NCBI GenBank assembly: GCA_019321725.1
Contig: CM033116.1
Span: 6,714,841-6,778,840, forward strand
Direction: 5' to 3'
DNA from: Paulownia fortunei
Lineage: Eukaryota; Streptophyta; Magnoliopsida; Lamiales; Paulowniaceae
Length of the DNA stretch: 64,000 nt
This document shows, piece by piece, positions 37,880 through 48,655 of the stretch. The notes under the pieces were generated by a model, which ran no database searches, was not told the origin of the DNA, and saw only the letters and a list, made by a program, of their open reading frames with translations. The translations under genes were made by a program, and so were the position numbers. The stretch's first letter is position 1, and every line of letters begins with the position of its first letter.

Positions 37880-39190
37880 ATCTGGTTTTTATTTCTGGAA
37901 GCGCTGAGGAAATGGGAAAGGAGGCACATATGGGGGAGGGTTATCCAGAAGCAACTTTGACTTAGGCTTCTCAACTTTCTTGCTTGGAGTTTTATTAGAC
38001 TCCTCAACTGCACTCTCCATTACCGGCTTATTTGGATTAATGACTTTTCTTTTAAGTTTTGGCAACTCCTTACCACTACGAAGAGTAATGGAATGCACAT
38101 TCTCCTTGGGGTTTGTCTCAATATTGTTGGAAAAGGAACCTTGAGGCCTTTTGCTAAGCATAATTACAATTTGACCCATTTGAAAACCTCTAAGTTCCAA
38201 ATAGAGGTTTCTTGGTTCTGATTCGAAGTCTCTTGGTTCTACAAAGTACCATCCGTTATTACCATGAATTGATTTATGCTCATAGTTAACTAGGCAAGTA
38301 TTTCTTCAAGTGAGATTTTGTTTGATGGTGGCTACGGTTGTGGTGGAGGTTGAGGCTAAAAATTTGATAGAGGCCTCACTATATTTTGACAATTTCTCCA
38401 TGAAAGATTTAGATGATTGTGCCATCCCTCAACTAGTTCGGAAATCGTATTGGTGAATGAACTAAACTGCTGAGACAATGTAGCAACTTTAGCAGTGAGG
38501 GCATCGACTTCATATACCCCAAATTCTTTCTTTGGAATGATTCTTTAAGAAGGTTTGATAAGTATTTGCAACCATGGTTTCAAGTAAGTGGTAGGCCTCT
38601 TCATTCGTCTTTCCCATCAAAGCTCCACTAGCTGCTGTATCAACTAAAGTTCTAGTTAAACCACTCAAATCATTATAGAAAGTCTGTACTTGCAACCAAT
38701 CTGGTAAGCCGTGATGTGGGCACCTCCTCAATAGATCTTTGTATCTTTCTCAAGCCTCATGTAAAGATTCTAAGTCATATTGAGCAAATGTAATGATATC
38801 ATTCCGCATCTTCGCTATTTTAACGGGTGGGAGAAACTTAGCTAGAAAGTTTTGACCTAAGCATGCCCAAGTAGTGATTATCCCAACAGGTAAAGAATTC
38901 AACCAAAATTTGGCCTTGTTCCGAAGCGAAAATGGAAACAATCTCAATCTCATAGTATCATCAGTAATGCCATAGTACTTGAATGTATCACAAATTTTGA
39001 GAAAACCAACTATGTGTGCATTGGGATCCTCATTGGCTAATCCACAAAATTGATTTGCTTGAATCATCTGAATAATAGCCGGTTTGATCTCAAAATTATT
39101 TGTTTAAATGACAGGGCGCTTGATTCCTGAGAATATATCAACAACCATAGCATAATCACGTAGTGCCCTATTATTCTTTGCATTTACCAT
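37880..39190 (-). pseudogene. Gypsy (Athila-like) gag, broken
   Basis: Translation from ATG at 39190 runs into an in-frame TAA at 39104-39106 (codon 29) and then reads a typical retrotransposon gag. It includes LRLFPFSLRNKAKFWLNSLP and a following FLAKFLPP segment near 38840. A TGA after LHEA (about 38750) interrupts again. The continuation (LPDWLQVQTFYNDLSG at about 38700) and a basic C-terminal part with NVHSITLRSGKELP (about 38100-38060) are in shifted or separately open frames. Gag would form the virus-like particle. With several stops and frame changes it cannot be made as one protein. Confidence 0.85.
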
Positions 39191-39469
39191 GGTGCTTTGA
39201 GACTATTTGGAAGCTTCTCTCTTCACCTACGATCAACGCTAGCAAATTTGAATTAGAAATGAAAGTAAAAGAAAATAAAAAAAATTCAAATTAAAATTAG
39301 AGTTACTTGGTATCGATATTAACAAAATAAAACACTCTCCGGCAATGACGCCAAAAACTTATTGCGGAATTTGTTGAACGCAAGTGCACATTATCGTTAA
39401 TAAATAATAAAGTGATAAGTAGAGTATTATTCCCATGAGAACTATTGAATTATTAAATATTAAAATTGA

Positions 39470-40399
39470 GTCCATCCCAGTAGCTCTTTCTTGATAAAGT
39501 GATGAGAGTATCGCTCAACAAATGGATATGCGCATTAAGGACAACTGAGTGCATGTTTCAAACTATTTTTGGCCTTTTGGCTATTTATAGGGAGCTTGAG
39601 AGATCTTTTTGAGTATTGCTTGAGTCTCTCTGATATGTGTGTTTTCTTGTCATAATGTATCTTTTTTTTACTCATAATATATTTGTTCATTGTTTTTATC
39701 GATTGTATCTGTAGCGCACATATATTGCATCAAACCTTAGCTTTCTTTTATAGTTCTCTTTTAGTTTTTATCCCATTGCACCTACTTTTCTCATATCTCG
39801 CTAGTATAGTTGTTCTGCTATACTGCTGCGTAGTCGCAATCTGATACTGTTTTCATGTTGTTGTCTTTTTTCATCATTTATGCCTTGTTTCTACTTTATA
39901 TTCGTTGCATTGGATTCTAGCATTTTTTTAGTACGAGGTTTGTAGATATAACTTAATTTTTTAAATGTTCATGTGTTCTTACTCTGCTGTGACGCCTTGG
40001 CCCTAGTAAGTGTATTGCTCTGGTCTTGAACTTAGACTCAGTAGCTTCTCAGAATCTTATTACTTTGCTGATATGCTCTTGGACTTGGCTGACTTAGTTG
40101 ATCTTTTTGTGACTTGAATTCTCACTAAACTACTTCTTCCCACACTCCTCTGAAACCTTTAGCCCCACTAAGTCTTTTGCTCTGGTCTTGGACTTTACTG
40201 TCTTGGTCTTAGATTCTTCATCAATTTTTTGATTTTCAACTCTGCTTATTCTTTTTTGTTTCTAAGCTAAGTCTTTTAAGAGAACTGCTTAGTAGAGTAG
40301 CTTTTACAAAGGTCCTAATTAAAAAAAATCTTAAGAATTTTGGGCGTCTATCTTGGATTAACTAATTATCATCAAAATTTATACAAGTTAGTCCTAACA
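39470..40399 (-). repeat. Copia 3' LTR, proximal part
   Basis: Matches 47327-48138 and 48621-48655 of the 5' LTR (shared AGCTCTTT...TTGATAAAGTGAT, CTTTTGGCTATTT, GAGAGATCTTTTTGAGTATT). It ends CCTAACA at 40399, next to a polypurine tract. Confidence 0.85.
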
Positions 40400-41875
40400 A
40401 TTTTCCTTTTTTTGATAAAGATAAAACTCTTGAGAATAACAAGTAATTTCATGATTGTGAAATGATCAAAAAAATTTCAGCAATTTTATTTCATTCAATC
40501 ATGAAATTTACAAGGATTACATTAGCATTTTACTATAAAAACTATAAACTACAACTACTGTAGTCTTCATTGCTGCTTCTTAGCCTATCTTTGTTGATAT
40601 GTTGTAAGATGGATGTTGAGGTTTCATGAAGAGAGATTTGCTCCTTGAGTTTTCTCTTCTTGAAGAATTGTACCTCTTCTACTGCTTTGTTGTTCTCCAC
40701 CTATTCTTCCTTCCTTTTTTGCCATCATCTTTATGAAAGAATAGGGGCAGTACAATGTAATAGCTCGTCTCCTCCACTTTCTTTTTCGAAGCTTCTTTGG
40801 CACTTTCTTAGGCTTTAGAATATCAACTGTCTCTTGTTTCTCACGAAGCTTCGTGAGAAGGTTCTTTTTATACCACCCATTTTTAATTTCAACTTTAGAT
40901 AGCCAAAGAGGGTTGGATGCTTGTTGAAGGACAAAAGATGCTCACCATGATTTAGCTTCAAAGACTGTGGATCGGATATCATAGGGGAGTTTTGCATATT
41001 TAGTCACTTTGAAGCATCCCACAATGGATGTACTGTAAGAATTCTATGTAACAAGTGGATTTAGCTATACTTAACAAAGTGCAATCCTCTTTCCTATGAG
41101 AGTACTTTATTCACAAGGATTGTGCTCATCATTTTAACGTTACTAAAGTAAACTTTTAGCTTATGAGTTAATTTAATATTGGCCTTTGGTGATTCATGAT
41201 TGGTTTTTGCTTCTCTTGGCTAACCTCAATACTTTTGAGAGTTGATTTGGAATAATCAAGAGACTTATAGGGAAACAAAAATTATCCATAGTAAGAGTGT
41301 TTTCTTGCGAGAACACTTGATAAGAAAAAATATATAAGCAAATAGGGTACATGTCTTGTGAAAAGATTTTGACAATTTAACAGAGATGACAGACTAAAAA
41401 GAGGCTTCTCAAAGATGGAGAAGAAGTTTGTATAACTTTGAGATATGAGCGAAATAGATATTTGAACTTCTTTATTTATAGGTGCAAGAAGATGCATATT
41501 CTTGCCTCTTCCAATGAAAGCTAAAAGTTGTGTCTTTTTGAAAAAACAAAATGACTTTAAAACTAATAAAAATATTGAAGTTTGGATAGATGTGCAAAAT
41601 TTACCAACAGTTAGGGTAAAAAGCATGTTAGTTTCTACTGGGTTTAAATATACATTAAGAATCGCGCTATAGTTATTTGGCATTTAGAAATCGTGAGTGA
41701 CTTTTCAAAGAATGAAAAGACTTAAAGAAAAATGACTTATAAGAAATGATTTTAGCTCAACTGTTGGATAACACAGGCCATTAAATAATAATCCAAAATA
41801 TATCTATGATCTCAATAGCTAACTAGCAAATAAAATGTTTCCCCTAAGTTGCATGCCCTTGAAAATTAGAAATAT
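40400..41875 (-). other. Copia internal region between RNase H and 3' LTR
   Basis: About 1.5 kb with no recognised domain. It is longer than usual for this position. Translations on the minus strand at 41000-40560 are rich in Lys, Arg and Glu but broken, so a lost extra reading frame or an old insertion are both possible. Confidence 0.4.
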
Positions 41876-41879
41876 AAAT

Positions 41880-42260
41880 CAAGCATGCCCAGTTCTCTTC
41901 GTGATAAAAAAAACCTGAATTCACTAAGGGATTTCGTAAAAATGTCTGTCAATTGATTTTTAGTGTTGATATACGCAATGGATATATTCTTATTTTCCAT
42001 AAAGTCTCTACTAAAATGATGTCTGATGCCAATATGCTATGTTCTCTAGTAAAGTGCGAGGGTGTTATCGTAGTCGATTGGTTTTAGCTTAGTATCAATT
42101 CCATAGTCTCTTAGCTATTGATGCATCCAGATAATCTGAGCAGAACAACTTTTTGTGGCAATATACTCAGTCTCTATTGTAGATTTGGCTATGGATGTCT
42201 GTTTTTTGCTGAACAAAGATACTAATCGACTGCCAAGAAATTAACATGTTTCTCTAGTGT
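41880..42260 (-). pseudogene. Copia RNase H, broken
   Basis: The minus strand reads a classic Copia RNase H: FLGSRLVSLFSKKQTSIAKS near 42225-42170, then TEYIA, CSAQIIWMHQ, LRDYGI, HIGIRHHF and QLTDIFTKSL to about 41930. Stops fall in place of conserved residues. It would degrade the RNA strand during reverse transcription. Confidence 0.82.
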
Positions 42261-42299
42261 TTTTCTAGACGATCTTGCAAGTTGCATGATCTTCATCTG

Positions 42300-43360
42300 A
42301 ATAAATAATGAGATTAAGTAAAATCTTTAGAGAACCAAAGTCCTACATTAAGAGTTCCCCTTTAATTACTTTAGTATTCTTTTTGCAGCATTCTAGTGTG
42401 ATTCTTTGGGATCATATTGAAAATGTTCACAATTACCAACAACAAATATTATATCAGGTCTACTAGCGATTAAGTAAAGTTATGGGCCTATCAAACCTTG
42501 ATACATGGTCATGCACAATGATTAACCATTTCTATCATTGTCTAGCTTAGTTGATATCCCCATTGTGACCTTTGTCCAATTTTCTAGTACAATTTTCTTC
42601 AGTATGTCCCTCGTGTATTTGGCTTGATTGATGAACACTCTTTCACTTGCAGTCCAAAGAAGAAATTCTGCTCACCCATCATGCTTATTTCAAATTTTGT
42701 TTGAATTAGCTTAGAGATTTCTAAAATAATTCTTTGTCGATACAACCAAAAATGATACTATTAATTTAAATTTGAATAAATAGAATATCTAATTGGTATA
42801 ATAATTTAAATAAGGTCGTGTCTACTTGATCTTTGATGAAGCCTTTTTGTATTAGAAATTGAGAGAGTGTACCATAACATGCTTAAGTTGCTTGTGTTAA
42901 TTAGTAAAGTGTTTTGTTCAACTTTTAGATGAATTCTATCAATGAATTTTTAGATAATCTAAAGGTTGTTCCATGTATACCTCCTCTTGTAACTTTTCAT
43001 TTAGGAATGCACTCTTAACGTACATCTAATAGACAATGATGTCCTTCTAAGCTACATAAGCCAGAAAGATTCTGATTGTTTCCAATCACTCTATAGGGCA
43101 AAAATTTCATCAAAATCGGTGCCCTCATGAGAATAGCCCTTCACAGCCAGTCTTACTTTGTTCCTGGTAACAATGCCTTGTTTGTCTTTCTTATTTCTGA
43201 ATGCCCACTTGGTTTTAGTAACTCCTTGATGAGTTGGCCTAAGAACAAGTGTCCAGACTATGTTTTTCTCAAACTGATTGAGTTATTTACTTCTATCCAT
43301 CCTGGATCAGCTAAAGCTTCTACAATATTTTTTGGCTCTATTTGAGATAAATATGTAAAG
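42300..43360 (-). pseudogene. Copia reverse transcriptase, broken
   Basis: Recognisable pieces on the minus strand are GYSHEGTDFDEIF (about 43145-43105), the ISIRC/LRVHS stretch corresponding to the MDVKSAFL region (about 43030), and FFGCIDKELF with an ISMMGEQ segment (about 42740-42660). The part that should carry the YVDD catalytic loop is deleted or unrecognisable, and stops are frequent. Confidence 0.75.
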
Positions 43361-43679
43361 AACATTGCTTTATTTTGTGTCGCTGATCTTGTTCTGACTT
43401 CTGGAATTGGTGATCCAATTACCAATTTTGGAGGATGTTTTTTTGAGCCATCTAAGATCTAGTTGTACTTTAACTGATTACTCTTTGAGTGATTTGACTA
43501 TTACCATTTTTCTTGATTTGTTAGAACTATCCAATTGGAGGTATGTCATCTTCTTCACTGTTTGAATCTTCTTTGATACCAATGATTACATCTTTATCTT
43601 GATCTCCAATTAGCTTAAGATTAACTAATTTATTAATGACGCTACTTTGCTCTAATCTATTCTTTACTATGGTGTTTTG

Positions 43680-44430
43680 CTAATTATCTTTCTCATCGAA
43701 AACAATGTGAACAGACTCCTCTACTAATAAGGTTCTTTTGTTAAAGACCTTGTGTGCCTTGCTTGTAGCTGAGTACCTTAGGAATATTTCTTCACCAGCT
43801 TTAGCACAAAATATGTGGAGTTGTTCATCTGTCCACAACTCATACAATGTCTTGTTATGTTGCTTGTTGATCATACACCAATTTTAGGTATGACAAGTTG
43901 AGTTTGTTGCTTTAGCCCAGAATCTCTTTGGAAATCTTGATTCATTCAATATTGTTCTTACTGCTTTCTTGAGCATTATGTTTCATCTTTTAGTGACTCC
44001 ATTTTGCTGGATAGTCTTGGCGACTGAGTGCTCGTGCCCAACTCTATTTGCAATATAATACTTCTCCACTCTACTATTTATGAATTATGTACCTCGATCT
44101 GATTTGATATGTACAATGGTTTGGTCTTCTTTATCTGGATTCTCTTTAGTCAACTAGGTATATATCTCATCTTTGCTTCACAAAAATGTGACCCATGTGT
44201 ATCTTGTGTAGTCATCAACTACAACAAGCGTGTATTTATTTTCACATCTAATTAAATCCATGTGAAGTAGCTCTAATGTTCTTGTGGTTGACAAGAGGTG
44301 CTTACTTTTGAAGGTTGATTTGGTATGGTTGCCCATTTGACATGCCCCACTTGGAAATCTTTCCACTAATTCATTCTTGAAGAGCTTTGAAATTATCTTG
44401 AAATTGATATGATTCAAGTGTTTGTGTCAT
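43680..44430 (-). pseudogene. Copia integrase, broken
   Basis: Minus-strand segment 44417-44178 reads the gag-pre-integrase to integrase core junction, with STTRTLELLHMDL and VVVDDYTRYTW, the latter including a conserved Asp of the catalytic core. Segment 43874-43680 reads MINKQHNKTLYELW and EEIFLRYSATSKAHKVFNKR, the C-terminal core of Copia integrase. Frames are interrupted between them. Its position upstream of reverse transcriptase on this strand identifies the superfamily. Confidence 0.85.
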
Positions 44431-46039
44431 AATCAATCATTTTCTAAAGTATTCTTTGATATAAAACAAGTATGGTTAGTAGTACAGGATGATAGCTAAT
44501 CAACTACATAAACATCACATTTTCTAACTCTAGTAAATTTGATTTTACTAGAATAAACATACTTAACAAATGTAGTAATTATAAGATAATTCTATGGTGT
44601 GACCTTTATTATAGAGTTGACTGATGCAAAAAAGTTATACTTGAGTCCTTCAACATAAGATGAATCAATAATAGATATGTTACCTTTGCATACTTTACCT
44701 ATACCTTGGTTTTTCCTTTTGAGTTGTCTCCAAAATCAATATTGGGGCCTTTGATATAAAGAGATCTTTATCTCCAATCATGTGCCTCGAGCAACCACTG
44801 TCAATGTACTATAGTGGAGGTCTACTGACTATTTTGTAAGTCTGTAGATAAGAAATTAGATTTTAGGTATCTATTTTTTTTGGGTCCTTTAGGGTTAGTC
44901 CGTTTAGAAATTTTACTTATTTGACATTCGTTTTAGGATGGTCAACTTTTCTATGTCTCTTCTACACAGATGATTAATGCTTATATTTATGTGCAGTTCT
45001 CTGATGCAACATGCGATTCACACATGAACAATATTGATGAATAGATGAGTTATGGAATCTGTGTGATATAAATTGATGGATTCAATGTTGTGCAGATGAA
45101 TAGTACAAATTATGATTAGTAGTTAAGTGATCCTTGTAACTTCTGTGAGGTCTTCTAGATCCATCATCGTATGGATACTGAATTCTCACATAGTTTGGAG
45201 TTGAGTGGGATAGGTTGTCATGTAGTCTCTTGTGGTGTCCATACCTAAAGTAATTTCCACTTAAGTCCTTTATTCTTTAGTTGGTAAAAACTTGGGACTT
45301 TACACTTTTAGTGAAATGTACTTAGCTGGCCTCTTTCCTTCCACATTCTCAGTCCCATTCTATTGACTCTCTACTTCTTTGCATTTCTCAATTTTCAAGG
45401 CTTTTTTCTGTTTGTTTTAAAATTTGACAATTTTTTTTCTATAGGGCAAATTTTTTTTATTCTCAGTCTCAGAGGAGAGTTGGCAACATTTATATGATTA
45501 AAACCTAGTCTGACTTTATCTCCAAATGCATTATGCAAATCTTGGGTATTTTAGAAAATGAAGAGACCAACTTGCCTAGTTTTGTATTTTATGTGGCTAG
45601 TTTGGCTTCTCTCTACGATATGTGCAATGTCTTGTTTTATTGAGCATTTTTGGGTCTGAGATTATTGCACTTACCTATGTAGCCTTATTGGTGTTTCAAC
45701 TCAGCTTAACGAATCTCGTGTTCACTTTTGAGTTTAAGATTCTCAACTATAAGTAGTGTGTGTTTTTCTATGATGGAAGGAAGATCTTGCTTGAATTCTA
45801 GAAAAGCATCAATTAAATCATATTTAAAAAAAATGAGTAAGATGACACTTTACCTCACTGGTCTGTAAAGCATATTAGCTATATAATTTGCCATTAAGCA
45901 CATTAATTCTTTTTCCTCTAAATTGCTATTGCTTAAGGATTCAGACTTTGATTCTGCTATTTGTTTGTTGGCTTTCACTTTACCAACCAAGCTTTTTTTC
46001 TTTCTGTCTGAGATTTATTTCTCTTCTTGCTCTCCTTTC

Positions 46040-46780
46040 TACATCAATGTACTTCCGTACAGAGGGCGTGGGTAGTCTTAAGCAAAGTGTCATGGTTTTA
46101 TGCAGTTATAACATAAGTCGGTGAGCTGTTGATTATCATGTTTGATGTCACTAACCTAGTTTTGTGGTTGTTTTTTGGCCGTAGAAGGTTATGCTCTATT
46201 CTTGAGGTTCTTCTTCATGAATTTGTTAAAGTTTTTCATTAATAGGGCCATTGACTAATCATCTGATGGATCGGTAGCCTGTTCATTATGATTAATAACC
46301 ACTAGCATAGTTGTCATTTTCCTATTATGTTGACTTCCTCCTCTGTTCTTCTTTCCATTTTGAACTCATAAGTTTTGAGATATGAGAAAAACTCGTAGAG
46401 AGACATTTTAGAGAGGCCTTTAGACTCCCTCACTACCACAATCTCTATATCCCACTTCATGGAAAGTCCTCGAATCACCTTCAACACCATTTTCTTACTG
46501 GTGTACTCCTTGCTTAGAGCTATGAGTTAATTGATGAGAGTTGTGAATCTTTCATTCATCTCGTCCATGGTTTCTCTTGACGTCATCTTGCAGTTTTCGA
46601 ACTTTTATATAACCAGGGAAAACTTGTCCTCATTTATTTGATATGTCCTCTTATTGATCATGGTAATATTTTCTTAGATCTCCTTTACAGTCAAACATTT
46701 CTTAACTTTGCTGAACATGGCATTGTTAAAAGTTTTGAACAAGATATCTCTGCCCACGTTGTTAAGGTTGGCTTTATAAA
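46040..46780 (-). pseudogene. Copia gag (UBN2-type), broken, N-terminus missing
   Basis: The minus strand reads ILFKTFNNAMFSKVKK near 46755, then EMNERFTTLINQLIALSKEY (about 46565-46505) and a region ending FFSYLKTYEFKMERRTEEE (about 46395-46335). A zinc-knuckle remnant CYNCIKP-HFA lies at about 46118-46080 with stops at conserved positions. The N-terminal gag and leader are absent because the sequence passes straight into LTR at about 46785. Confidence 0.78.
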
Positions 46781-46784
46781 AATA

Positions 46785-48655
46785 ATTCAAACCTTTTGCA
46801 AAAAAAAAACCTTTCAAAATAATTCAAACCTTTTGTAAAAATGAATTTAAGCAGAACTTTATACTCAGCACTAGTAAATACAATATTGAACACTCAACTG
46901 TTCCATTTTACCTAAGCTCACAAGGAAAACTAATGAACTACAGAGTTATGCAATGGAAATATTTGAAAACTTAAATACTTTAGGCAACAATTTTATATCA
47001 TGTGGAGGGCAATTAGATAATATAAATAGATAAATGAAACTGCAGAATTGTAAATGTAGAAATAAATGACACAGTAGTTTATAGTTGATTGAAGGGGGAA
47101 ATACTTCTACTTCCACTCAACTCCTGACTCCTAGGAGAAATCCACTGAGTGTTTTTCAAGTACACAACTTCAGTTCTAATATAATAACTTAGTTTTCAAA
47201 ACTAAGTAGATGGTTTCTTCTCAGCCTCTCATTTCTCAAACTCGGTTGATAATGGTCGGTCTTTCATACATGTTCGACCTAATCTTCTCACACAGGTTCG
47301 AGTTAGAACTCTTCCTGCATAGGTCTGACTCCACCTCAATAGCTCTTTATTGATAAAGTGATTAGAGTATCACCTAGTAAATAGATGTTCACATTAAAGA
47401 TTGTTGAGTGAGTGTTACAGACTGCTTTTCGCCCTTTGGCTATTTTTCAGAGAGCTTGAGAGATCTTTTTGAGTATTGCTTGAGTCTCTATATGTGTTTT
47501 CTTGTTTGAGTGCATCTTTATTTTTATGTTCGTTTTGCTGATTGTATTGTCAATTGTATTTGTTGCGCACATATATTGCTTCAATTTCAACTTTCTTTCT
47601 ATAGTTCTCTTTTATTTTTTGCCTGTTGCACCTATTTTTCTTGTATCTCACTAGTACAACTGTTTAGTCATACTACTGCGTAGACTCAGTTTGTTATCAT
47701 TTTCATCCTTTTGCCTTGTTTTTGCTTTAAATTCGTTAGTTTGGACTTAACTTTTTGAATGTACGCATGTCCTCACTCTACTGTGGCCCCTTAGGCCCAC
47801 TAAGTGCACTGCTCTGGTCTCAGACTCAGCTGCTTCACAAATTCTTATTACTTTGCTGAAAAAGTCTTAGACTTGGCTAACTCTACTGATTTTTCAATGA
47901 ATTGAATTCTCTCTTATTTGCTTCTGTCCTCACTTTGCTCAAACTCTTAACCCTGCTAAGTCTTCTGCTCTAGTCCGGACTTTGCTGTCTTGCTCTTATA
48001 TTCTTCATCACTTCTTTGATCGCCTGCTTGTTCTTTTCTAAAGCCTTTCAACAGAACTACCTAGTAGAGTAGCCTTTACAAAAGTCCTACTTATAATTTA
48101 AATTTTGAATAGGTTTGAGGGTCTATCCTAGACTAATCTGTTAGACTTTAATATAAATATGATTAACAAATATAATCCAAGATTATCATGTAAATTATCA
48201 AGAAAAGGAATTAAATATTCAAATCGAAAGCGTACCTTAATCCATAATCCGTATTGACTCATATTGATGCATACACACATGAATCCTTATTAGGTTAGCA
48301 TTTTCTACAATCAAATCTTCTTAGGCGTTCCATGGATTATCTCTCTAAGATAGGGATAGAGGAGAAGAGTAAAATAATTAATTTAACTTGAAGACCATAA
48401 TCCTATAATATTTTTTATATACTAGGTCACATAGAACTCATCAATCCTAATTTGACTAGTACTGGGTTCTACATATTACAAAACCCATACTCTTTATATA
48501 TTTTTAGAGCTCAATTGATAAATTACTTATTTGACTCTATTAAATTAGATAGCCTATAATATAATTATTATTAACATATATAAGCCCACATTGAAAAATT
48601 AAATAAAACCCAACATAATCTACTCATCATCAAAATTTATACAAATTGGTATTAA
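46785..48655 (-). repeat. Copia 5' LTR, interrupted by a solo LTR
   Basis: Aligns to the two pieces of the 3' LTR. The low-coordinate end lacks the terminal motif seen at 33816-33835, and the primer-binding site is missing, which shows a deletion across the LTR-gag junction. Positions 48621-48655 continue the LTR after the nested insertion (shared ATCATCAAAATTTATACAA). Confidence 0.83.
48139..48615. mobile_element. Solo LTR, 477 bp, with 5-bp target duplication
   Basis: Begins TGTTAGACTT and ends CCCAACA, that is TGTT...AACA inverted ends. It is flanked on both sides by TAATC (48134-48138 and 48616-48620). The sequence outside it joins into the Copia LTR as seen at 40355-40390, which confirms the empty-site structure. 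It has no coding content. It is the product of LTR-LTR recombination of an unidentified LTR element that inserted after the host Copia element. Confidence 0.88.

Larger units (their letters stand above)
34249..39470 (-). mobile_element. Athila-like Gypsy element carrying only gag and protease
   Basis: It lies inside the Copia 3' LTR. The terminal sequence GGAATTTGTTGAACGCAAG occurs at 34257 in the intact-looking 3' LTR end and again at 39366 in a 5' LTR cut short to about 110 bp. Just inside it, the minus strand reads TGGCGTCATTGCCGGAGA (about 39338-39355), close to the tRNA-Asp primer site used by Athila elements. Gag and aspartic protease follow. Then the element passes directly to a post-pol non-coding motif (CTCCCAAAAAGCGCTT near 36986) with no reverse transcriptase, RNase H or integrase. 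About 145 bp of Copia LTR is missing at the right junction, so the 5' LTR was lost in a deletion. Confidence 0.82.
33816..48655 (-). mobile_element. Degenerate Copia LTR retrotransposon with two nested insertions
   Basis: On the minus strand the order is 5' LTR, gag, integrase, reverse transcriptase, RNase H, 3' LTR. Integrase before reverse transcriptase is diagnostic of Ty1/Copia. The LTRs are about 1.4-1.5 kb. The 5' LTR is 46785-48655, interrupted by a solo LTR. The 3' LTR is split into 33816-34248 and 39470-40399 by a Gypsy element. LTR ends show TATTGGTCCC (33816) and CCTAACA (40399), close to the TG...CA rule. A purine-rich tract next to 40399 (AAAAAAAGGAAAAT on the minus strand) fits the polypurine primer. 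The 5' LTR-primer site-gag start junction is missing, and all reading frames contain stops, so the element is old and inactive. Confidence 0.88.
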
